From assembly GCA_018714185.1 (NCBI GenBank), contig DVNT01000008.1, positions 1 to 64,000 on the forward strand: 64,000 nucleotides of DNA, in the 5' to 3' direction. Made by a program: the position numbers and the translations under genes. The stretch's first letter is position 1, and each line of letters begins with the position of its first letter. Source of the stretch: Candidatus Aphodousia gallistercoris (GTDB lineage: Bacteria; Pseudomonadota; Gammaproteobacteria; Burkholderiales; Burkholderiaceae_F). The notes under the pieces were generated by a model. The model saw nothing but the letters and a program-made list of their open reading frames with translations, was not told the origin of the DNA and made no database searches. Of this stretch, positions 8,627 through 16,611 are shown one piece after another.

Positions 8627-9562
8627 ATGAGTTTGCGTCTGCCCAAAATGAGCCAGCTGATTGCCTTCGAGGCGGTTGCTCGCAGCATGAGCATTAACGC
8701 GGCCGCCAAAAAACTCGGCAAACCGCAATCCACGCTTTCCCGCTCTATCAAGGAATTGGAAGAAACCACCGGCGTGCAGCTTTTTACCCGAGGCGGCACG
8801 GGCGTTGTCTTGACGCCGGCCGGACAATGCTTTTTCAACTACGCCAGTTCCGTCGTGCGGGAAATGCACCAAGCCATGGAAGAAACCGCTGCCGTTGCCG
8901 GCCGTTCGGCGCACACCATTTCGATTGCCGTGCCGCCGATCCTGACGCGCTCCATTCTCAATGCCGGCATGATGCGGCTAATCAACGGAACAGCCCAGTG
9001 CAAGCTCAACGTTGAAGTGGCCGCCTTCTCCACGAGCCTTCCCCGGCTTAACTTGGGCCTGCTGGATTTTGCCATCGGTACGCCGTGCGACGAGCTGCTA
9101 CTCGGCAACTACGTGGTTGAGCCGCTGATGAAGTGCCCGATTGCCATTGCCTGCGCTCTGGATCATCCGTTGCGCAAAGCCAAAACGCTTGATGAACTCA
9201 AGCATGCCCGTTGGCTTTTTACGCCCGAATTCGAGCTCTTTAAAAAAGAGTTTCCCCAAGCGGCAAAGATAGAACCGGCCCATAGTCTGACAAGCAGCGG
9301 CTACTTTTTAACCAACCAAATGCTGGCCTGCAACGGCTTTTTGGCCATGCTCTCTTCCGTGCATATCCGCCGACACCGCGACTTTATGGATATCATCCCC
9401 GTTGATGGCTTCCCGCACTGGCTCGAATATGTCTTGGTGTATCCCAAAGATCGGCCGCGCTCAAGCCTTACCGAGCGCTTTATCGATTACCTGCACCAAG
9501 AAGCCGACGATTTCGAGTGGGATTCCTTTAAGGAAACGACGGCGCGTAAGCCCTTTATTTAG
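8627..9562 (+). CDS. LysR-family regulator, probable control of ttdAB
   Basis: 311 residues. The N-terminal winged helix-turn-helix spans about residues 5-65 (LIAFEAVARSMSINAAAKKL, then PQSTLSRSIKELEE and GVQLFTR), followed by the two-lobed effector domain. ATG 8627 has CGGAGG eight bases upstream. The divergent arrangement with ttdA is the classic LysR layout, so tartrate or another dicarboxylate is a likely effector, by analogy with E. coli TtdR. A terminator follows directly. Confidence 0.85.
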   Translation: MSLRLPKMSQLIAFEAVARSMSINAAAKKLGKPQSTLSRSIKELEETTGVQLFTRGGTGVVLTPAGQCFFNYASSVVREMHQAMEETAAVAGRSAHTISIAVPPILTRSILNAGMMRLINGTAQCKLNVEVAAFSTSLPRLNLGLLDFAIGTPCDELLLGNYVVEPLMKCPIAIACALDHPLRKAKTLDELKHARWLFTPEFELFKKEFPQAAKIEPAHSLTSSGYFLTNQMLACNGFLAMLSSVHIRRHRDFMDIIPVDGFPHWLEYVLVYPKDRPRSSLTERFIDYLHQEADDFEWDSFKETTARKPFI

Positions 9563-9575
9563 AGCCGAAATCTTT

Positions 9576-9603
9576 GCCGATGGCCCTAAGCCATCGGCCT
9601 TTT
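9576..9603 (+). terminator. Terminator of the LysR gene
   Basis: A nine-pair stem (GCCGATGGC / GCCATCGGC) around CCTAA is followed by CTTTT, between the convergent LysR and gltS genes. Confidence 0.8.
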
Positions 9604-9610
9604 GCCTTAA

Positions 9611-10858
9611 TTAGAGTGTCGCCATCCACGTGATGATGACCGCATTGACTAGGTCGATGAGGAACGCGCCCACCAAGCTCACAATCAGCCAAGCCCTGGG
9701 ATTGGAGCCGTATTTTTCCGCCATGGCTTGCATCACCGCTAAGCCGTTGGCCGTAGCCCCCATGGAAAAGCCGATTCCCCCGACGCTAAGCATCAACGTA
9801 TCGTAGCTCTTGCCAAAAAGTAAAAAGATCACCAGCCAAGCAAAAAGCAAAGTCAGCACGCATTGCGCAAGCAAAATCACGGCCATAGGCACCGCCAGGT
9901 TGACAAGCTCGTAAAGCTTTAAGCTATTGACGGCCATCGTCACAAAAAGCACGAGACTGATATCGGCCACTGCGTTCAGCCCCTCGCCTTGAATTTCAAA
10001 GCGTTTGCTCGCATCGGCAATATTGCGGATAACAGCCGCGACGATCATTGAGCCGATATAAGCCGGCAGCGTAATAAAGTGCCCCAAAAAAGACGACACA
10101 ATCGTCCCGAGCGCCATGCACAGCACGACAACAGCGGTCGCTTTCATCAGTTCGGCCGTAAAGGTCGGTTTTTCAGCCGAATGTTCTTCCGTGATGTCTG
10201 CTTTTAAGTCTTCGGGGATATGCAGTTCGGGTTCCGGCACGGGAACGTCCTTAGGCGTTTGCAGCTTGTACTTGTGGATGACCCATTCGCCGAAAGGCCC
10301 GCCCACGATCAGCGCTCCGGCCATGCCAAAAGTTGCCGAAGTAATGGCCACAGCCGTTGCGCCTTGAATGCCGTACTCCTGCTCGAAGTAGGGCCCAAAA
10401 GCAGCCGAGGTACCCAAACCTCCCATCATGGAAACGCCGCCTGTCAAAATGCCATAGTGCTTGTCTAGTCCCATCAAGGAAGCCAAGCTCATTCCGAGCA
10501 CGTTTTGCAAAACGGCAAGAATACTCACGGCAATCAGAAACCATAAAAGAAGCTTGCCGCCTTGTTTAACCACTTTGATGCTTGCCATCAAACCGATGGT
10601 CGTAAAAAACGCCAACATCAAAAGCGTTTGCAGCGTTGAGTCAAACTGCACCGTTAAAACTCGATAGGCCTGCAAGACGGACAAAATAACGGCTAAGATC
10701 ATCCCCCCGATCACCGGCGTCGGCATGGATAGACGCTGCAATATCGCCACTTTCGATCGAATAAAGACTCCTAAGTAATACGTTATGACGGCCATCGCCA
10801 CCGTTTGAATCATGCTCAGACGAATGACCCACATTCCGTTTTCAAACACTGCTTCCAT
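9611..10858 (-). CDS. gltS: Sodium/glutamate symporter GltS
   Basis: Imports glutamate with Na+ through the inner membrane. AGGAGG at 10865-10870 fixes the ATG at 10858 (MEAVFENGMW), giving about 415 residues against 401 in E. coli; an earlier in-frame start would lack a ribosome site. There are about ten membrane segments. The two inverted repeats each carry a pore-loop glycine-rich motif: GGVSMMGGLGTSAAFG near residue 140 and GGIGFSMGATANGLAVM near 370. A central hydrophilic loop (PKDVPVPEPELHIP..., near 220-255) links the halves. It fits an organism living on amino acids, but no glutamate catabolic gene is directly adjacent. Confidence 0.92.
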   Translation of the reverse strand: MEAVFENGMWVIRLSMIQTVAMAVITYYLGVFIRSKVAILQRLSMPTPVIGGMILAVILSVLQAYRVLTVQFDSTLQTLLMLAFFTTIGLMASIKVVKQGGKLLLWFLIAVSILAVLQNVLGMSLASLMGLDKHYGILTGGVSMMGGLGTSAAFGPYFEQEYGIQGATAVAITSATFGMAGALIVGGPFGEWVIHKYKLQTPKDVPVPEPELHIPEDLKADITEEHSAEKPTFTAELMKATAVVVLCMALGTIVSSFLGHFITLPAYIGSMIVAAVIRNIADASKRFEIQGEGLNAVADISLVLFVTMAVNSLKLYELVNLAVPMAVILLAQCVLTLLFAWLVIFLLFGKSYDTLMLSVGGIGFSMGATANGLAVMQAMAEKYGSNPRAWLIVSLVGAFLIDLVNAVIITWMATL

Positions 10859-11006
10859 CCTCGGCCTCCTGATTAATGATGATTGACTGGGATTGAAGTT
10901 TTCAACATACACGAGTATCTATTTAATTTCTTTGGGAAATTACCTATATTTCCGAATTTTTTCTCTAGGCAAATAGTCCAACCGATCGCCGCACGAATTT
11001 CGCCGC

Positions 11007-11051
11007 AAAAAAAGAGCGCTGCCGGCGGTTCTAGAATCTCACACCGGCAAC
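11007..11051 (-). terminator. Terminator of the C69 dipeptidase gene
   Basis: On the minus strand GTTGCCGG and CCGGCAGC pair (one G-U) and are followed by a T tract (complement of the A run at 11007-11013), about 35 bases after the stop. Confidence 0.75.
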
Positions 11052-11084
11052 GCCTTTGTCTTCAGTGTCTAAAGCGTCTGAAAA

Positions 11085-12878
11085 CTACTTCACGATTTTC
11101 ACCGTATCAAATGCCGCCACCGGCTCCCCGTTCACCGAAGTAAAGAGATAAAGCTCGGAGAGAACATCTTTGAAGGAGAAGGCCGTTGCGCCTTTGACCG
11201 GGAAGGTAATCACGGCATCGGGCAATTTGTCGCCGTTAACATCCTTTGCCGTTACCTTAACGGGCTTGGCCATTTCTTTATTCAATTCAATGGAGCCGTC
11301 AGGATAAGGCGATCCGAAATGCGTTTTGGCGGCATCAAGCTTGGTTGCATCAAAACCTTTTTGAGACAAGAGCACGACATCAACCGTTCCGGTATCGGAT
11401 TGGCTTAACGTATCCCGAGTAATCACGATTGAGTATTTGTTCAAGCGAGATACCCAATCGCCGCTTCGAGCTAGCACGTCATTAAAAGAAGCCACATTGA
11501 ATGCGTGCATATATTCGCGGGCCTTGTCCCGATCAACGCCGGCTAAAGATTCGGCTTTGGCCCGAGCGGCTGCTAAAGCACCGGCGGCTTTCTTTTCGTA
11601 GTCGGCGCGGTCCTTTTCAAACGCGACTCGTTCCTTAGGCATCCAATCCAAGAAGTTTTGCATCGCCAAGAACGTGTAGATGCTGCGATCCGGGCTGTAG
11701 CTCAACTGCTCAGGCGTTGCATGGAATTGCGCCTTTGTGCCCGTTTCCCAATCCATATAGCTTTGCGCTGCCGCCGGCCCGGCTAACGGGAAGGCCGGAG
11801 CATAGAACTGCTCGCTCGGGCGGCCGGCCGAGCGCCAAGCCACGGTCATGAGCGGATCCTGGTTCAATTCAAAGACAACGGAGTCGAAGGTGCCGATATT
11901 GCAAATATCCTGCATCGTTTCGTGATACCAACCGCTTTCGCGCTTTTCAAACTTGGAATGCCCGCGCAAAAAGTCTTTAACGTCTTCAACCGCAATCTTC
12001 TTTTCGGGCACGATAGCCATCGGGTAGTCGTTAACGTCCTTGTACTCCTTGCCGGTTAGCATTTCCAAAATGGTAAAGACGCGCTCTTTATTGCGAGGAA
12101 ATACGCGACGCGCCTCAGGCTGGTAGGCTTCGCGGAAACTGAAATCGGAATAATCCCCGGCCTTAGCCGGTTTATAGGTTCCCATCTTGATGGCATGCTC
12201 GACCAAGTCCGGAGAGGCTATGACATTTTCCTTGTCGTTTAAGTCCACGTTATCCAACGAGAAGGCATTGGCCATAAAAGCAATTTCGTTATCCTTGACT
12301 TTACGGGCCAAGTAGCGGTGACCGCGCAATAAGGCAATCTGCCATGCTTCGTTTTTATCGGCAATCGTATAGGTGCGGCCCATGTGGAAATAGCCGTACT
12401 TTTGCATGAGCTCAATAACGATATCCACACCGTGGCGGGCTGAAGTGGCTCGTTCAGCCACCAGGCGCCGGATGCCGTAGCCGATGCCGCCGTCATTGAA
12501 TTTTTCCTTTTCTTCAATCGTAATGTTGCAGTTGTTTGTCACAACAACGACGCCATTTTCGTTAACGAAGCCGTCAGAGAAACTCGAGCCTTCAGGTGCC
12601 AAAGTTTGAGTCCACCAAAAACCGAAAGTTTTCGCTACCTGGGGAATTTTGGCTGCAGACGGTTCAAATTCAATCATTTCACCGGCTTTATGCTCGGCAG
12701 CTGGAACCCAATATTGGTTCGTGATAATTCGCCGGTCGTTATCTTCATTGTGCCCGATAATAATTTCGCCGGTCGCAGAGGCATCCTTGCCCACAATAAC
12801 CGTAAAGCAAGCTTGAGAGGAAAGGCTGACGCCGGCAAGCAAAGCGCCGACGCAAAGAGCTAGGGTCGTCTTTTTCAT
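11085..12878 (-). CDS. Exported C69-family dipeptidase
   Basis: 597 residues. A Sec signal peptide (residues 1-23, ending SSQA) precedes Cys24, so cleavage directly exposes the N-terminal nucleophile Cys of this Ntn-hydrolase family (PepD/C69). IIIGHNEDND near residue 40 and the NENGVVVVTNN segment near 105-115 are family blocks. The enzyme should cleave small peptides in the periplasm, supplying amino acids. The C-terminal part (from about residue 480) is an added domain containing DVNGDKLPD near 545, a D-x-N-x-D-x3-D loop of calcium-binding type. AAGGAG lies just before the ATG. The gene is transcribed alone, with its own terminator. Confidence 0.88.
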   Translation of the reverse strand: MKKTTLALCVGALLAGVSLSSQACFTVIVGKDASATGEIIIGHNEDNDRRIITNQYWVPAAEHKAGEMIEFEPSAAKIPQVAKTFGFWWTQTLAPEGSSFSDGFVNENGVVVVTNNCNITIEEKEKFNDGGIGYGIRRLVAERATSARHGVDIVIELMQKYGYFHMGRTYTIADKNEAWQIALLRGHRYLARKVKDNEIAFMANAFSLDNVDLNDKENVIASPDLVEHAIKMGTYKPAKAGDYSDFSFREAYQPEARRVFPRNKERVFTILEMLTGKEYKDVNDYPMAIVPEKKIAVEDVKDFLRGHSKFEKRESGWYHETMQDICNIGTFDSVVFELNQDPLMTVAWRSAGRPSEQFYAPAFPLAGPAAAQSYMDWETGTKAQFHATPEQLSYSPDRSIYTFLAMQNFLDWMPKERVAFEKDRADYEKKAAGALAAARAKAESLAGVDRDKAREYMHAFNVASFNDVLARSGDWVSRLNKYSIVITRDTLSQSDTGTVDVVLLSQKGFDATKLDAAKTHFGSPYPDGSIELNKEMAKPVKVTAKDVNGDKLPDAVITFPVKGATAFSFKDVLSELYLFTSVNGEPVAAFDTVKIVK

Positions 12879-13296
12879 AAGAATCTCCTTGGAAAATAGA
12901 CCGGTGGGAACAAAAGAGATGAGAAAACAAGTGTTCTATCGAGTGTAGGCTTCTTTGGAAAAAATTATCTTTCTAAAAAGAAAACTTCTGACCTAGATTA
13001 AAGAACTCTGCAATTTTGTTAATACTTCATTAAAAATCAACAAGTTATTATTTTTCTCTTTAGAATGGATTAAATTTTCGTCGATCAAAAGCAGGCCATT
13101 TCTAAAAACGTGCAGCTTCAAAAAATGATGAGCGGCAGCAGTAGCCGTGTTTATCTAAGAACGTTTCGGAGAGCAAGCGGTATCGCGCTATATCTTTGAA
13201 CGCCAAAACAAGAGCTTTTAAAAAAGCCCGGCAACCTTCGCAGGTCCCGAGCTGTTTAGTTTTTAAATGCCGAGTGCTACAGCAAGCGAAAATGCC
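12879..13296. other. Intergenic region between dipeptidase and dps, with dps terminator
   Basis: 418 bases without a convincing gene. The part next to 12879 is AT-rich and should carry the dipeptidase promoter. Near 13220-13253 an interrupted hairpin (AGC, CGG and CCT paired with AGG, CCG and GCT) ends in a run of six T on the minus strand and is the likely dps terminator. Nothing else is recognisable. Confidence 0.55.
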
Positions 13297-13758
13297 TTAA
13301 TGCGAGCGGCAACCACATTCGGACTTCGTTTGCATTGCGCGAATAAACCACAATTGCTTGGAAAATTCGGCGATGAAGCCTTCAAACAAAGCCTGTACCT
13401 CAAAATCATCGTTGCCGGCCGCTTCATTGCGGATCTCGGTTGCAAGCGCCTTTAGCGCCAGCATATCGGCTTGGATCATTTCAACCGTCTCGCGACCGGC
13501 AAAGGCTTTAGGCTGCACTTCTTGAATCGTTGCATGAGCCAAATAATCCTTCATGGTGCTCAACGGCATTTCTCCACGCATTTTCAAAACTTCGGCAACG
13601 GAATCAAAGGCTTCAAAGGCCCCCTCGTAAAGAGTTTCCGTGTACTCGTGCAAGGACTTGAAAAAGTGGCCAGTCACGTTCCAGTGCAAATTGTGAAGCT
13701 TGATATTCCAGACAGCAAGGTTGGCCAAATAGACATTGAGTTTTTCGGTGCATGCCAT
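13297..13758 (-). CDS. dps: Dps-family ferritin-like DNA protection protein
   Basis: 153 residues, normal length. Dps assembles as a 12-subunit shell that oxidises and stores iron with peroxide and shields DNA. The four-helix bundle is clear. The inter-subunit ferroxidase ligands are visible as HNLHWNVTGHFF (His near residues 22 and 25), and the downstream FDSVAEVLKMRGEMP segment supplies Asp and Glu. The C terminus has a short Cys/His tail (SECGCRSH), which is unusual for Dps. AGGAGG precedes the ATG. The upstream region has inverted repeats that look like an operator. Confidence 0.9.
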   Translation of the reverse strand: MACTEKLNVYLANLAVWNIKLHNLHWNVTGHFFKSLHEYTETLYEGAFEAFDSVAEVLKMRGEMPLSTMKDYLAHATIQEVQPKAFAGRETVEMIQADMLALKALATEIRNEAAGNDDFEVQALFEGFIAEFSKQLWFIRAMQTKSECGCRSH

Positions 13759-13811
13759 GATGCTCCTCCTTTTGTTAACAATGTTTGTATGGTCATATTA
13801 GTATTCAAATA

Positions 13812-13855
13812 AATAAGAATCAATCTTATTTTGTTTCTAATTATTTGATTCTTAT
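13812..13855. promoter_or_regulatory. Palindromic candidate operator upstream of dps
   Basis: Two overlapping inverted repeats lie 54-97 bases before the dps start. AATAAGA-ATCAA-TCTTATT (13812-13830) is a perfect 19-base palindrome with a five-base centre. ATAAGAATCAA (13813-13823) recurs inverted as TTGATTCTTAT at 13845-13855. The AT-rich palindromic style resembles Fur/PerR-type sites, which often control dps, but it matches no consensus exactly. Confidence 0.5.
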
Positions 13856-13958
13856 AGTTTTCTATCAGCACGATAGTTTTATAAATTCGCCGTAGAAGAT
13901 TTGCAAAAGGAGATCGCCGGCACGCGAAACGAGCTGATCATAGCCGTGAGGTTTTCGA

Positions 13959-14891
13959 TCAAACGCCGGTTTCTTGCATCTTGCGCATATCCCGAAGAGG
14001 AGGCTCGCCAAAGAGTGCCTTGTAGTCGCGCACAAAACGCGCGGTGCTGTCGTAGCCCACAAAAAACGCAGCCGACGTGACATTCTGTCGTTTTGCGAGC
14101 AACTGCCTTCGTGCCTCGTAGAGCCTCACTCGCTTTCTGTACTGCACGGGCGAATAACCTGTCAGCATGCGAAATCGCCGATGAAAGGTCGCAGCAGACA
14201 TGGCAGCGTGCTTGGCTAGAGATTCTACGGAGAACGATTGTGCGTAGTTCTTGCGAATCCAAGCAGCCGCCTGCAAGACGGCGTAGCCCTCTGAGCCCGC
14301 GCTAGCAAGAACTCTAAGCGCATCCCCGCAAGGGCTATCGAGCAAAAGCGCATGCAGTTCTCGCAACGCAGGCTGGGCCCGAATTCCAATAAGCTTTGGC
14401 CGCTCCAAAAGACTTAATAAATGGACAAAGGCCGCGGCCAAATCCTGGTCGGGTCGAATAACAAAAATGCCATCCCGAGGATAAGGCTTGGGAGCATCAT
14501 CGGATAAAGCCGCCGCGCACTCCATCAAAACGGACAAATCCAGGGAGACCGAAAGCGCCAGAAAGGGATGTTCGGGCGTGGCATCCAACGTACGAAATTC
14601 CGAAGGCGATGCTATGCCGCAAACCAAGCTTTCTCCGGGACCGTAGCAAAGCTGTCGATTCCCAATCACCGTGGTCTTGCGACCGCTAAGGATATAGGTC
14701 GTCATAAGTTCACCAGCATAGCGCTCGATAAACTCATTGCTTTCGATCCGATAAAGCGTCAGCCCGGGCACTGTCGTCGGGAAAATGCCGGCTGCGGGCG
14801 CATGCTGCAAAATCAATCGGCATCCTTGTTGCAAAAGCTCTTGCTCGCTCTGTAAAGCGAGGGCGGCCCGTAAAACGCTTTCCTCTTTCAT
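13959..14891 (-). CDS. AraC-family regulator with YqhC-type N-terminal domain
   Basis: About 310 residues. The ATG at 14891 has GAGGG five bases upstream; an upstream in-frame TTG (14903) overlaps that site. Residues 30-190 look like the AraC N-terminal arm/cupin domain of the YqhC group (PTTVPGLTLYRIES, AASPSEF-like block, PFLALSVSLDL). Two helix-turn-helix units follow, near 225-265 (SVESLAKHAAMSAATFHRRF) and 275-305 (NVTSAAFFVGYDSTARFVRDYKALF). It is divergent from the reductase operon at 15070, so it probably activates it in response to electrophiles or quinones, as YqhC does for aldehyde reductases. That role is inferred. Confidence 0.85.
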   Translation of the reverse strand: MKEESVLRAALALQSEQELLQQGCRLILQHAPAAGIFPTTVPGLTLYRIESNEFIERYAGELMTTYILSGRKTTVIGNRQLCYGPGESLVCGIASPSEFRTLDATPEHPFLALSVSLDLSVLMECAAALSDDAPKPYPRDGIFVIRPDQDLAAAFVHLLSLLERPKLIGIRAQPALRELHALLLDSPCGDALRVLASAGSEGYAVLQAAAWIRKNYAQSFSVESLAKHAAMSAATFHRRFRMLTGYSPVQYRKRVRLYEARRQLLAKRQNVTSAAFFVGYDSTARFVRDYKALFGEPPLRDMRKMQETGV

Positions 14892-15069
14892 CAGAACCCT
14901 CAAAATCGCTCAAAAACATACCGACGATTATTGTCACGTTGATCGGAAAAATCAAAAATATGAGCCGATTTATGTAGTTTTGTCAAACTTAAAAATAGAA
15001 AATAGCAATAATTCAAAGACCATCCGCAGTAATCCGTCTCGGTTACCGATGATTTAAAGGAAAATGATG

Positions 15070-15648
15070 ATGACGACGTCTATCTTGGTAATAAACGGGC
15101 ACCCGCATCCTCAAGCTTCCCTAGCGGGGAAATGCATTTTGGAAGCCTTCAAATCCCTTTGCCCTCAAGCTTGCATTCGCTCCTTAAGCGAAACCGTCAA
15201 TGGAGCAAACTTTGATGTGGCCGCCGAGCAAGCCGCATTGCTCACGGCCGATACGATCGTTTGGCAATTTCCGTTTTATTGGTATTCCGTACCCGCTTTA
15301 ATGAAAAACTGGATCGACTCCGTGCTCGTTCACGGTTTTGCCTTCGGCACGCAAGGTACGGCTCTACACGGAAAAAAGCTCCTGCTTTCCTTTACCACCG
15401 GTGCGGCAGCCGACAAGTACGTCGAGGGCGGCGCCATGGGTTGGCCGGTTGAAGACTTTTTACCGCCGCTGCTTCAGACCGCACGCCTTTGCGGAATGAC
15501 GTCACTTGCCCCGGTTTGGTCAAGCGGCATGAGCTTTATTGCCGGCGTCAGCACCGAAGATGACCGCCTTCGGATAGAACAAACGGCAAAGCAGCATGCT
15601 AAACGGCTTTTTGAAGTGATTTTCAACAATGAGGTTTACGCACCATGA
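15070..15648 (+). CDS. Flavodoxin-fold NAD(P)H:quinone oxidoreductase
   Basis: About 192 residues, in the KefF/MdaB/NQO1-like family. These FMN or FAD enzymes reduce quinones by two electrons and protect against electrophiles. Visible features are INGHPHPQAS (phosphate-binding loop of the flavin site, residues 9-18), the WQFPFYWYSVPALMKNWID block near 75-95 and SFTTGAAADKY near 115. Three ATG codons stand in a row (15064, 15067, 15070); AAGGA at 15057-15061 gives normal spacing only to the last two. It is the first gene of an operon, and its stop overlaps the next start by four bases. Confidence 0.85.
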   Translation: MTTSILVINGHPHPQASLAGKCILEAFKSLCPQACIRSLSETVNGANFDVAAEQAALLTADTIVWQFPFYWYSVPALMKNWIDSVLVHGFAFGTQGTALHGKKLLLSFTTGAAADKYVEGGAMGWPVEDFLPPLLQTARLCGMTSLAPVWSSGMSFIAGVSTEDDRLRIEQTAKQHAKRLFEVIFNNEVYAP

Positions 15649-15926
15649 AATTTTTAGCCGATATTCGCATTCCGGATAGAAAGGCGGCAGAGCCTTTTCT
15701 GAAGGATCATCTTGCCTACCTTAACGCACATTTTGATTCGGGCGATTTTTTGATGTTTGCTGCCTACGCCAACGGCGAAGGCGGAATGTTGATTGCCCGG
15801 GCTGACTCTCGTGAGGCGATGGACGCGCTTTTAGCGGCGGATCCGCTACACAGCTGCCAAAGTGTTTGGTACCAAACAACCGAAATGAAGATCGGCCGGG
15901 TTTGTGTTCAGGCTTTAACTGAATAA
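15645..15926 (+). CDS. YciI-like protein
   Basis: 93 residues of the YciI/dimeric alpha-beta-barrel fold: KFLADIRIPDR strand, a helix with HLAYLNAHFDSGDFLMFAAY, GGMLIARADSREAMDALLAADPL and a final strand. The FLMFAAY and DPL segments follow the family pattern. Start and preceding stop overlap as ATGA, so it is translationally coupled to the quinone reductase. Members often act as small isomerases or peroxide-related enzymes, or have no assigned role. The context suggests handling of a reactive metabolite. Confidence 0.75.
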   Translation: MKFLADIRIPDRKAAEPFLKDHLAYLNAHFDSGDFLMFAAYANGEGGMLIARADSREAMDALLAADPLHSCQSVWYQTTEMKIGRVCVQALTE

Positions 15927-15977
15927 TCGTTTTAACGGCCAAACCTCGCACCGTATTTTTTGCTCAAAAGGAGAATC

Positions 15978-16400
15978 ATGATGCGTCAATTGAAACGTTT
16001 GCTTGCCGGGGCTGTTTGCGCGGCTGCAGCCGGCGTTGCCATCGGAGCCGACACGCAATGGGTCACGGCTTCCCCTGCTTCTACCCAAAATAACATCGTC
16101 CGTTTATCGAGCATTCGGGTCGATCCGGCACAGCTTGAAGAATATAAAGCCGCTGCCGCGGAAGTCGGACGCGAATCCATGAAAAATGAGCCGGGCGTTC
16201 GCGTTTTGTACAGCATGCAAGTCCAAAAGGACCCGACCCAATTCTATATTCTTGAAATCTATGCCGACGAAGCTGCCTATAAGCACCACATTGCAACGGA
16301 GCACTTCCAAAAATACAAGAAAGGCACCTTGAATATGGTCAAGGACTTGCAATTAATTGATTGCAACCCGCTCGTGCCGGAAGCACTCATTAAACCATAA
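15978..16400 (+). CDS. Exported ABM-domain (antibiotic biosynthesis monooxygenase) protein
   Basis: About 140 residues. AAGGAG at 15968-15973 sets the start at ATG 15978 or 15981. Residues 1-24 are a signal peptide (RLLAGAVCAAAAGVAIGA). Residues 40-135 are an ABM/YgiN-type dimeric ferredoxin-like domain: NIVRLSSIRVDPAQLEEYKAA, EPGVRVLYSMQ, DPTQFYILEIYADEAAYKHH, HFQKYKKGT. Cytosolic relatives oxidise quinols without a cofactor; an exported copy suggests a periplasmic or surface quinone-type substrate. It is the last gene of the AraC-linked operon and carries the same electrophile-response theme. Confidence 0.8.
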   Translation: MMRQLKRLLAGAVCAAAAGVAIGADTQWVTASPASTQNNIVRLSSIRVDPAQLEEYKAAAAEVGRESMKNEPGVRVLYSMQVQKDPTQFYILEIYADEAAYKHHIATEHFQKYKKGTLNMVKDLQLIDCNPLVPEALIKP

Positions 16401-16427
16401 AGTGGTCTTGCTCAGTAAAAATACTAA

Positions 16428-16461
16428 GGGCGCCGGTGTTTATTGAGATGCACCGACGCCC
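16428..16461 (+). terminator. Hairpin ending the reductase operon
   Basis: GGGCGCCGGTG and CACCGACGCCC pair with one mismatch around a twelve-base loop, 27 bases after the last stop. Only a loose T-rich stretch follows. The region from here to 16611 holds no gene and leads to the convergent giant adhesin. Confidence 0.55.
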
Positions 16462-16611
16462 CGGTTATTGAAAATTTTGACGCTCTATTCAACTTAAACG
16501 GCCGGTCCGGTGTGCAAGCCCAAAAACAGGGCGCATGTCGTCCTTGAGACTAAAGGAAATAGGCGAAGCCTGTCTTTCTCCGCCTATCTCCGGTCTTAGA
16601 AACAAAGTAAG

